A stretch of 64,000 bases of DNA. Source: Streptomyces nigrescens (lineage in GTDB: Bacteria; Actinomycetota; Actinomycetes; Streptomycetales; Streptomycetaceae). Below, one piece after another: positions 41,300 through 47,912 of the stretch (positions are counted from its first letter, which is position 1; each line of letters opens with the position of its first letter). A program made the position numbers and the translations under genes. Under the pieces are notes generated by a model that saw nothing but the letters and a program-made list of their open reading frames with translations, was not told the DNA's origin and ran no database searches. The stretch covers positions 1,116,001 to 1,180,000 of the forward strand of contig AP026073.1 in NCBI GenBank assembly GCA_024349765.1. Direction: 5' to 3'.

Positions 41300-43390
41300 A
41301 TGGCAGCGGACGAATGGCCGCAACGCCTCATCCGGTTCACCGACTGGAGCCGTGCGGAGACCACCGCCGTCGAGCATCTGCTCCCGTTGCTGACCGCCCA
41401 GGAGGCGGAGCTGACCCAGTGGTCGTTCCTGCGGAAGTTCCCCTGGTGGCGGTTGCGGTACCGCCCCGTAGGCCCGGACTCCGCTGAGGAACTGGACGCT
41501 GCCCTGGACGAGCTGGTCGCTGCCGGCGTCCTCGCCTCCTGGACGCGGGGCATCTACGAGCCGGAAGAGACGGCCTTCGGCGGTCCGGCCGCCATGGAGA
41601 TGGCGCACACCCTGTTCCACCACGACAGCCGCCACCTGCTGAACCAGCTGGCTCGCGAGCAGGGCGCGAGCGGCCCCGGGCTCGGACGCCGCGAGCTGGG
41701 GATCCTCCTGCTCAGCGTGGCGATGCGCGCAGCGGGACTCGACTGGTACGAGCAGGGCGACGTCTGGGTGAGGATCGCAGCCGAACGCCCCGGCGACGAA
41801 ATCCGCGGTCCGCAACAGAACAGGGCCGCCGTTCACCGGCTGATGACGGTCGACGTCAGCACCACCAGCCGCAGCGTCACCTCGGGCCGACTCGCGCCGC
41901 TGGCCGAGTGGATAGCCACGTTCGAGTGGTTCGGCCAGCAGCTCGCAGACCTCAACCGTCAGGGCCGCCTGGAACGAGGACTGCGGGCCGTGATCGCCCA
42001 CCACGGCATCTTCCACTGGAATCGTCTGGGCCTACCTGCGGAGGACCAGCACACCTTGTCAACACTCGCGAAAGAGGTAGTCATGGGAACGAGCGACAAC
42101 GCCGCGTCCACCCGAACTGAGGGCGCGCCGAGCACTACGGTCAACGGGGTGAACAGTGACACCATCGAAGCCAGCACCGCCGACCGCCTGCGCACCCAGC
42201 TGATCGACCATCTGGTCCAGAAGGGATACGTGCGTACGCCACGCGTGGAGGAAGCCATGCGGACGGTTCCCCGCCATCTCTTCGTCCCGAACGCCCCGCT
42301 GGAGAAGGCATACGGGAACGCCCCCGTGAACACCAAGCTCGACGAGTCCGGCGTCTCCATCAGCTGCGCCTCCCAGCCCGACATCGTCGGCATGATGCTG
42401 GAGCAGCTGGACGTCGAGCCCGGCCAGAAGATCCTTGAGCTGGGCGCGGGCACCGGCTTCAACGCCGGTCTCCTCGGCTACCTCGTCGGGGAGAAGGGGC
42501 ACGTCACCACGATCGACGTGGACGAGGACATCGTGGACGGGGCCCGTGCCGGACTGGCCGCCGCCGGCATCCACAACGTGGAAGTGATCCTCGGAGACGG
42601 CGCGGTAGGCCACGCCCCCAACGCGCCGTACGACCGCATCGAAGCCACCGTCGGCGCCCACGCAGTGCCCCACGCCTGGCTCGAACAGCTCGCCCCCGGC
42701 GGACGGCTCCTCACCCCGCTGCGCCTGCGCGGCAGCGTCTCGCGTTCGATCGCCTTCGAGCACCAGGACGGCGCCTGGCGCAGCGTCGGCAGCCAGATGA
42801 ACACGTTCATGCCGCTCCGCCAGGGCATCGCCGACGACCCGCGCGTCTTCGTTCCCCTGGACCCCGACAACACCGTCACCCTCGTCACCAACGGAGATCA
42901 GAAGGTCGACGCGGACGCCCTGAGCGACATCTTCCGCAAGCCGCGCGCCGAGGCGTGGACGGGCGTCAACTTCCGGGGCCCGGAGTCGGCGGAGTACCTG
43001 GAACTGTGGCTCGCCTGCGCCATGCCCAACGGCCTGAGCCGGATGCCCGCCAAGGACGAGGCCATCAAGAAGGGTCTGGTCACCGCGCCCTACCCCTCCT
43101 CCACCGCCGTCTTCGAGGGCGACACCCTCACCTACCTCACGCGGCGTCCGGCCGCCGAGAAGGCCCCCGACGGCGCCACCCTGTACGAATTCGGCGTCAT
43201 CGGCCACGGCCCCGACGGCAAGGCACTCGCCGAAGATGTCGCCGACCAGATCCGAGCCTGGGACCGTGACTTCCGGGCGCTCGAAGTCGGGTTCGAGATC
43301 CAGCCTCTCGACACGGCGCCGCCCGCGACGAAGCCCGGTCGCTTCGCCTTCGACAACGAGCTGAACCGCATCGTCATCGAATGGCAGTGA
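41300..43390 (+). CDS. Fusion: thiopeptide-type biosynthesis domain + FxLD methyltransferase
   Basis: A 696-residue protein. Residues 1-260 match the small thiopeptide-type bacteriocin biosynthesis (SpaB_C-like) proteins: EWPQRLIRFTDWSRAETTAVEHLLP, then FLRKFPWWRLRYRP and GIFHWNRLGLPAEDQHTL. From about 262 on it is an FxLD-system methyltransferase with VPRHLFVPNAPLEKAY and the SAM motif ILELGAGTGFNAGLLGYL. These are usually separate genes. A good Shine-Dalgarno sequence and ATG at the junction (42083) suggest the methyltransferase may also be made alone. ATG 41300 follows AAAGAGGG. Confidence 0.88.
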   Translation: MAADEWPQRLIRFTDWSRAETTAVEHLLPLLTAQEAELTQWSFLRKFPWWRLRYRPVGPDSAEELDAALDELVAAGVLASWTRGIYEPEETAFGGPAAMEMAHTLFHHDSRHLLNQLAREQGASGPGLGRRELGILLLSVAMRAAGLDWYEQGDVWVRIAAERPGDEIRGPQQNRAAVHRLMTVDVSTTSRSVTSGRLAPLAEWIATFEWFGQQLADLNRQGRLERGLRAVIAHHGIFHWNRLGLPAEDQHTLSTLAKEVVMGTSDNAASTRTEGAPSTTVNGVNSDTIEASTADRLRTQLIDHLVQKGYVRTPRVEEAMRTVPRHLFVPNAPLEKAYGNAPVNTKLDESGVSISCASQPDIVGMMLEQLDVEPGQKILELGAGTGFNAGLLGYLVGEKGHVTTIDVDEDIVDGARAGLAAAGIHNVEVILGDGAVGHAPNAPYDRIEATVGAHAVPHAWLEQLAPGGRLLTPLRLRGSVSRSIAFEHQDGAWRSVGSQMNTFMPLRQGIADDPRVFVPLDPDNTVTLVTNGDQKVDADALSDIFRKPRAEAWTGVNFRGPESAEYLELWLACAMPNGLSRMPAKDEAIKKGLVTAPYPSSTAVFEGDTLTYLTRRPAAEKAPDGATLYEFGVIGHGPDGKALAEDVADQIRAWDRDFRALEVGFEIQPLDTAPPATKPGRFAFDNELNRIVIEWQ
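42083..43390 (+). CDS. Possible internal start: FxLD methyltransferase alone
   Basis: In frame within the fusion gene, ATG 42083 is preceded by AAAGAGG (42071-42077) with six-base spacing. Starting here gives a 435-residue protein beginning MGTSDNAAST, close to the natural N-terminus of stand-alone FxLD methyltransferases. Either the long fusion, both forms, or mainly the short form is made; sequence cannot decide. Confidence 0.45.
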   Translation: MGTSDNAASTRTEGAPSTTVNGVNSDTIEASTADRLRTQLIDHLVQKGYVRTPRVEEAMRTVPRHLFVPNAPLEKAYGNAPVNTKLDESGVSISCASQPDIVGMMLEQLDVEPGQKILELGAGTGFNAGLLGYLVGEKGHVTTIDVDEDIVDGARAGLAAAGIHNVEVILGDGAVGHAPNAPYDRIEATVGAHAVPHAWLEQLAPGGRLLTPLRLRGSVSRSIAFEHQDGAWRSVGSQMNTFMPLRQGIADDPRVFVPLDPDNTVTLVTNGDQKVDADALSDIFRKPRAEAWTGVNFRGPESAEYLELWLACAMPNGLSRMPAKDEAIKKGLVTAPYPSSTAVFEGDTLTYLTRRPAAEKAPDGATLYEFGVIGHGPDGKALAEDVADQIRAWDRDFRALEVGFEIQPLDTAPPATKPGRFAFDNELNRIVIEWQ

Positions 43391-43391
43391 C

Positions 43392-44498
43392 ATGGACGTC
43401 AGCCAGATAGCGCAGCGGTTCCCGCTCGTCGCCCGTCCACGCCCGGCCTGCCCGCCCCTCGCCGATCGGGTCCGAGAGATCAGCGACCTCGCTCGCGCCG
43501 CCCAGCGCGAGGACAATGTGAACTCCGCGACCGTCGCCCTGAACAAGGCGGCGCTGATCGCGAGCGACTGCGGCATGCCGGACCTGGCGCGCGCTCTGTG
43601 CTGGCGTCACGCCGAGGTCTTCCTGCGCGCTCAACCCCTGAGCGCGCAGGAAGCCCGGTATGCCCTGGAGCCCCTGGTCAACCTGGCCCGGCTGCGTATC
43701 CGCGACAGGGACGGGCACGGCGCGTACGTCCTGCTCGACGCCTTGAACCGAGCGGTGAGATCGAAGGAGGAAGCGGTCATCGACGGCCGCCCCATGTCCT
43801 TCCAGCACCTCACACAGTCGGCGGCCGACCACCAGACGGTGCGCCAGTGGCTGTGGACTGTCCTCCTCGGTGACGGAACCCGCGCCCTCGTCGCCGCCGG
43901 ACAATGGGACCGCGCACGGGCACACGGCGAGCAGCACCGCGGCGTAGGCCAGCGTCTCTTCGACGGGCGTCAAGTAGAAGTGCTCGTCCGCTGCCTCGGC
44001 GGGCAACCCAGCGAAGCACTGAAATTCCTGAACGAGAGCACCCTGTCCGAGAACTGGGAACACCCGGTCGCTGCGTGCCTCGCAGTGCTCTGCCTCACCG
44101 CAGCCGGAGAACGCCCCGTCGGCCCCGTCGGGACCATGGTGAAGCACTACCTGGCCCTCGACGCGGCCCCGGAGCTTGCCGTCTTCCGCTGCCGGGTCGG
44201 ACTGGCCGTGCTTGACCTCTCCCCACGTACCCGGCAGGCCGCAGCGTTGAGCCGCCTCACCCACGAGGCAACGACGTACGGGGACGGATACGTCGCGCGT
44301 GATGTCCTCGCTCACCCCGTGTGCCGCGATGAGATGAGCCGCGACGAGCTCGGCACGCTGTCGGCCGCCGTCGCCTCGGCCGGCCTCGGTCAAGGGCACA
44401 TCCCCGCACCCCTGGAGCAAAACCTCCTGGACGCCGTCACGGTCAGCGCGGGCGTAACGGAACGACACCTGACTCAGCGGCTCCCTGCCGACTCATGA
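43392..44498 (+). CDS. Alpha-solenoid-like protein of the lanthipeptide cluster
   Basis: A 368-residue almost wholly helical protein with TPR-like periodicity (SATVALNKAALIASDCGMPDLARALCWRHAEVFLR, residues about 36-70; ALVAAGQWDRARAHGEQH later). I do not recognise a named family; similar repeat proteins accompany FxLD and other RiPP clusters. It starts one base after the fusion gene stop, so the two are coupled. It is the last cargo gene: the next gene is the first tail-side structural gene, 43 bases on. Confidence 0.65.
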   Translation: MDVSQIAQRFPLVARPRPACPPLADRVREISDLARAAQREDNVNSATVALNKAALIASDCGMPDLARALCWRHAEVFLRAQPLSAQEARYALEPLVNLARLRIRDRDGHGAYVLLDALNRAVRSKEEAVIDGRPMSFQHLTQSAADHQTVRQWLWTVLLGDGTRALVAAGQWDRARAHGEQHRGVGQRLFDGRQVEVLVRCLGGQPSEALKFLNESTLSENWEHPVAACLAVLCLTAAGERPVGPVGTMVKHYLALDAAPELAVFRCRVGLAVLDLSPRTRQAAALSRLTHEATTYGDGYVARDVLAHPVCRDEMSRDELGTLSAAVASAGLGQGHIPAPLEQNLLDAVTVSAGVTERHLTQRLPADS

Positions 44499-44528
44499 CG
44501 ATCCCCTCGGTCTGTCCGACACCGGCCA

Positions 44529-44534
44529 TAGCGT
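44529..44534 (+). promoter_or_regulatory. Possible leaderless promoter for the tail module
   Basis: TAGCGT ends 7 bases before ATG 44542, the spacing of a leaderless start, as for dnaG and the gene at 29362. No convincing -35 and no Shine-Dalgarno sequence are seen. If real, it would let tail genes be transcribed independently of the cargo block. Confidence 0.35.
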
Positions 44535-44541
44535 CGGGCGA

Positions 44542-44913
44542 ATGGAACACCACGACAACTCCCAGCACCACGTACAGATCACCGCTCACGGAGGCAAGGC
44601 CGACGTCGAGATCGACGGCAAGCCGGTGGACCCGCGCGCCGTCAAGGCGTACTCCGTCACCCATTTCGCGGGCGAACGGCCGGAGGTCCTGCTGCACGTC
44701 GCAGACCGCGGCGACACCCAGTGGTCCGGGATGGCCCGCGTCGCGGTCGCCGACCTCCCCGACCCCGGCCCCGCCGCGGCCGTGTTCCTTGAGGCGATCG
44801 ATCCGGAGACATTGGAGCGTGCGACGCTGGCCCGCCCCGATCTCGGAACCGAGCCGAACTCGCTGACGAAGGCGATGCTCACCCAGCTCGGGGAGTGGGC
44901 ACGTGGCCTTTGA
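44542..44913 (+). CDS. Hypothetical head-tail region protein
   Basis: A 123-residue soluble protein (VQITAHGGKADVEIDGKPVDPRAVKAYSV, then LLHVADRGDTQWSGMARVAV), probably beta-rich at the N-terminus. It overlaps the next head-tail gene by 11 bases, so it belongs to the structural operon that resumes here. Family unknown to me. Confidence 0.65.
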   Translation: MEHHDNSQHHVQITAHGGKADVEIDGKPVDPRAVKAYSVTHFAGERPEVLLHVADRGDTQWSGMARVAVADLPDPGPAAAVFLEAIDPETLERATLARPDLGTEPNSLTKAMLTQLGEWARGL

Positions 44914-45334
44914 CGTGGACGGTGCGCGCCGCGTTGTCGACCGCATCATGGATGACCAGCTGGAGGTATGGCGGGATAGCGCGGGCCGTACGGATGATGT
45001 GCTGGACGAGACCACGGGCAGACTCGTGCAGCCTGCGCCCGATGAGGAGCTGGTCTGGGACGGACTCGGCGCGGTGATGCCGATCAGCCGACCTGCCATC
45101 ACACAGCCGGTCGGGGGATCGCTCGCCGTCGAACCGCCGACCACCGACTATCAAGCGGTGCTGCCGGTCAGCGTCCCGCCGCTGCGCCGCGACGACGTGA
45201 TCCGCGTCGCCGGATCCATCCGCCCCGAAGGCCCACGCGATCCGCAGCTGGTGGGCCGCCGCTTCCGTGTCTCCGACGAAGCCGTGGGCACCTACAGCGT
45301 GGTGCGCATCGTCCGAGTCCAGGTGATCGACTGA
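44903..45334 (+). CDS. DUF6093-like head closure protein
   Basis: A 143-residue protein. The segments MDDQLEVWRDSAGRTDDVLDETTGRL, then TDYQAVLPVSVPPLRRDDVIRVAGS and VGRRFRVSDEAVGTYSVVRIVRVQ follow the small beta-rich DUF6093 family, found at the head-closure (neck) position of actinophages. GTG 44903 lies within the previous gene; the stop overlaps the next ATG (TGATG). Confidence 0.72.
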   Translation: MAFDVDGARRVVDRIMDDQLEVWRDSAGRTDDVLDETTGRLVQPAPDEELVWDGLGAVMPISRPAITQPVGGSLAVEPPTTDYQAVLPVSVPPLRRDDVIRVAGSIRPEGPRDPQLVGRRFRVSDEAVGTYSVVRIVRVQVID

Positions 45335-45762
45335 TGGCCACGGCCAACCCGCACCCCAACGCCCACCCGGACGCCACTGCCTTCCGCGACCCGATCGCGC
45401 TGGCCGCCGCACTGGCCCGGATGGGCCCGGCGGCCCGCGCCCGCACTCGGACGATCACCCGGCACTACGCCATGCTGCTGCGGGTCCGCATCCAGCGGAA
45501 CGCGAGCGGCAGGCCGGGCCCGAACGTGATCACCGGGCAGTACCGCGCCTCGTGGGACGTGCGGATGCGCACCGGCGGCGGCGAGGTCACCGCCGAGGTG
45601 TTCTCCGATGCACCGCAGGCGAGGCGACTGGAGTACGGGTTCGTGGGCGTGGACTCGATCGGACGGCACTACCGGCAGCCACCGTTCCCGCACGTCGAGC
45701 CCGCGTTCCGACAGACCGAACCGGCGTTCATCCAGGCGCTGGCGGACGGGGTCCTGCCGTGA
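45334..45762 (+). CDS. HK97 gp10-like neck/tail completion protein
   Basis: A 142-residue protein: ALAAALARMGPAARARTRTITRHYAMLLRVRIQRNASGRPGP, then ITGQYRASWDVRMRTGGGEVTAEVFSD and RRLEYGFVGVDSIGRHYRQPPFPHVEPAF. The basic helix, the central GxYR and the RRLEYG...PHVEPA ending are the usual features of HK97 gp10-type minor neck proteins. It overlaps both neighbours. Confidence 0.78.
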   Translation: MATANPHPNAHPDATAFRDPIALAAALARMGPAARARTRTITRHYAMLLRVRIQRNASGRPGPNVITGQYRASWDVRMRTGGGEVTAEVFSDAPQARRLEYGFVGVDSIGRHYRQPPFPHVEPAFRQTEPAFIQALADGVLP

Positions 45763-46202
45763 CCGCCCGGCTCCCCGTCACCCGGGCACTCGCCGCATTG
45801 GTCGAGCACACCACTGGCCGCCCGTGCGGCGTCGGTGAACTCCCGCGCGTGCAGAAGACGTCAGGCTGGGAACCCGCAGCCGCCCCCTACACGATCCTCG
45901 ACTCGCTGCCCGCCGAGTTCAGTGGCCCGCCCCTGTGGGACTGGCACGCGGACGCGGCCTGGTCCTACCAAGTCACCTCGGTCGGGGAACGGGGCGATCA
46001 GGTGGAGTGGCTGGCCGACCGTGTACGCGCCGGCGTCGTCGGCCGGAGCGACGGCCTCTGGACCCATGACCTGTATGTTGCCCAATTCCGCGTCATAGAC
46101 CGCGAGCTGACCTACGACGCTGGAGGAGAGCCCTCCGTGACGGCGGCAGGCGCTATCGTGTCCTACGTGCAGCGGTTCACGATCACCGTGACCCCTGCCT
46201 GA
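45759..46202 (+). CDS. Tail terminator-like protein
   Basis: A 147-residue protein placed between the gp10-like and tail-tube genes, where the tail terminator is normal. YTILDSLPAEFSGPPLWDWHADAAWSYQVTSVGERGDQVEWLADRVR (about 46-92) fits the mixed alpha/beta fold of these proteins. GTG 45759 overlaps the previous stop. Confidence 0.68.
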   Translation: MTARLPVTRALAALVEHTTGRPCGVGELPRVQKTSGWEPAAAPYTILDSLPAEFSGPPLWDWHADAAWSYQVTSVGERGDQVEWLADRVRAGVVGRSDGLWTHDLYVAQFRVIDRELTYDAGGEPSVTAAGAIVSYVQRFTITVTPA

Positions 46203-46333
46203 AGAAACGTTTTATCTCATCCTCACCGCGGAGGCCCGCGCGGACGCTAGGCCCCAGGCCAGGCGAACCCCCTTTGAACCTCAAGGGGCAGGGCCTCGGC
46301 ACGGGACGCTGCCCCAGAAGTGGGAGCGGACCT

Positions 46334-46981
46334 GTGTCCACGAGCACGAAGAAGACCCAGACCCGATTTCTGCGGCGCGGCATCTCCAAGATCCTCTGGG
46401 TGAAGGATCTGGGTGACCCGAAGTACCCCAGCCGCCGGGAGATCAACGGCGCCTACGGCCTGACCGATGCCGTCTCGGACATCGAGGGCTGGGCGCTGGA
46501 GAACGACCCCATCGAGACCCCCGACATGGGCTCGACCTTCAACTCCTCGATCCCAGGCAACGACAAGGCCGACAAGTCCAGCCTGACCTTCTACGAGGAC
46601 CGGTTCTCCGACGCGATCGAGCAGCAGCTCACCAAGGGCGCGAAGGGCTACGTCGTCCTGCTGCGCAAGGGGGACCTTCCCGGTTCCCGCTCCGTGGACG
46701 TCTTCCCCGTACAGGTCGCCACCCGCGCCGCGACCTACTCGACCGGCAACGAAGCGGCCAAGTTCAAGGTCGACTTCACGATCACCGACGAGCCGTCGCT
46801 CGACCGCCCCGTGCCGCAGGCACAGCACCGCCCGCTGCCGGACGAGGACTGCGACGAGGGCCACGAGCACGGGCACGGCCACCACGACCACGACGGTGAC
46901 CACCTCGATGTGACCGTGGTCAGCACCACCAAGACCAAGACCGAGGCCACGGTCAGCGAGCACGACGCTGACGAGGGCTGA
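46334..46981 (+). CDS. Major tail tube protein with His/Asp-rich C-terminus
   Basis: A 215-residue protein. GISKILWVKDLGDPKYPSRREINGAYGLTDAVSDIEGW, then SSLTFYEDRFSDAIEQQL and YVVLLRKGDLPGSRSVDVFPVQV fit the tail tube subunits of actinobacterial siphoviruses. After the fold, the tail DEGHEHGHGHHDHDGDH (about 178-194) is nearly all His, Asp and Gly and could bind metal ions on the outside of the tail. GTG 46334 follows GGGAG with 7-base spacing. Confidence 0.82.
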   Translation: MSTSTKKTQTRFLRRGISKILWVKDLGDPKYPSRREINGAYGLTDAVSDIEGWALENDPIETPDMGSTFNSSIPGNDKADKSSLTFYEDRFSDAIEQQLTKGAKGYVVLLRKGDLPGSRSVDVFPVQVATRAATYSTGNEAAKFKVDFTITDEPSLDRPVPQAQHRPLPDEDCDEGHEHGHGHHDHDGDHLDVTVVSTTKTKTEATVSEHDADEG

Positions 46982-46983
46982 TC

Positions 46984-47538
46984 ATGTCGCGCCCCGCACA
47001 GGCCAAGCGCCCGTCCCCCTCCGCCGCACCGGTGGAGGGGGCGTGGTCGGCCAAGATGGATCGCCTGCGTCGCCGAGCCCGGCCGCAGAACCGGCTCCGC
47101 GTCTGCGACGCCGACGACCTGCGCCAGAGGTACGAAGAGGCCGAGCAGACAGCCCGCCGCGCACGGTTCGTCGCCGAGGCCAACCCAGGTGACGAGCTGG
47201 CCGCCCGCCAGGCTGCCGACGCCGACGCCGCGAGGGACACCGCCCGCGAGGAGCTGGACGCGGTCTCAGAGTTCCTGACCTTTCGCGCCCTGCCGCGGCC
47301 GGTGCTGGAGGAGCTGATCTCCGAGCACCCGCCCACCGAACAGCAGGCGGAGGAGGGGGCGATCTTCAACGCCGACACCTTCCCCGCCGCCCTGGTCTCC
47401 GCGGCCTCCGTGGACGGCATGAGCCGTGAGGACGCCGAGGAGCTGCTGAACGGCTGGTCGGCGCCAGACGCGAACGCCCTGTGGGACGCGGCCTGGCAGA
47501 TCCAGCAGGAAAGCCGGGTCGAGCTGGGAAAAGGTTGA
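46984..47538 (+). CDS. Tail assembly chaperone, short (gpG-like) form
   Basis: A 184-residue helical protein between tube and tape measure genes, the standard position of the lambda gpG homologue that guides tape measure folding. Its end (VELGKG, stop 47536-47538) lies just after a slippery heptamer, so a fraction of ribosomes should continue in the -1 frame. ATG 46984 follows the tube gene by 2 bases. Confidence 0.8.
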   Translation: MSRPAQAKRPSPSAAPVEGAWSAKMDRLRRRARPQNRLRVCDADDLRQRYEEAEQTARRARFVAEANPGDELAARQAADADAARDTAREELDAVSEFLTFRALPRPVLEELISEHPPTEQQAEEGAIFNADTFPAALVSAASVDGMSREDAEELLNGWSAPDANALWDAAWQIQQESRVELGKG

Positions 47539-47879
47539 GCCGTGATGCCGGCCTGCGCGCCGAACTGGAGCTGTGTGAGCGGTTCCAGATCCCGCACTCG
47601 CAGCTCCTGGGCGGCGACGGCCGCTGGTCCGACCTCGACCGGGCCAAGGCGCTGGCCTGGGCGGAGTGGCAGCGGGCGGTGTGCCCGGAGTGCCGCACCC
47701 GGCTGGAGGAGTGGGACCGCGAACGCGGAGGCGATCCCCACGCCTACGTCACCGACACCCTGCGCTGCCCCGGCTGCGAGCTGATCGAGCAGGAACGCGA
47801 CCACGTCCCCCAGGACCGGTCCGGCTACGGCGTGAAGATCCAGCTCCTGCCGCGCGAGCAGTACGAGCCGCATCCCTGA
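46984..47879 (+). CDS. Tail assembly chaperone, frameshifted (gpGT-like) form
   Basis: If ribosomes slip by -1 on G-GGA-AAA (47526-47532), the first 183 residues are joined to 115 more read from AGG 47532 to the stop at 47877-47879. The added part has two Cys pairs (CPECRTRLEEW and CPGCELIEQE, a zinc-ribbon-like pattern) and ends LLPREQYEPHP. It has no good start of its own. A gpG/gpGT pair is expected for siphoviruses of this type. Confidence 0.8.
47526..47532 (+). other. Programmed -1 frameshift site GGGAAAA
   Basis: The heptamer is phased as G GGA AAA in the zero frame (codons GGA 47527-47529, AAA 47530-47532), the canonical X-XXY-YYZ form. It lies 3 bases before the zero-frame stop codon. 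Confidence 0.85.
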
Positions 47880-47912
47880 TCAACCCCCGCATCATGTAAG
47901 GAGGCCGCCGCG

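Larger units (their letters stand above)
34949..44498 (+). other. FxLD class I lanthipeptide biosynthetic gene cluster
   Basis: Order: FxLD methyltransferase, three precursors, LanB, LanC, thiopeptide-type/FxLD methyltransferase fusion, solenoid protein. All are on the forward strand with short gaps or overlaps. No ABC transporter, leader peptidase, immunity lipoprotein or LanI-like gene is visible within the block or its flanks. A coupled set of accessory genes (31503-34737) and a WhiJ-like regulator pair (30085-31199) lie directly upstream and may belong to it. Confidence 0.9.

Noticed and set aside
28861-44541. Cargo block flanked by insertion sequences or direct repeats
   Set aside because: I looked at both borders and saw no transposase gene, terminal inverted repeat or obvious shared direct repeat, so the route of entry is unknown.
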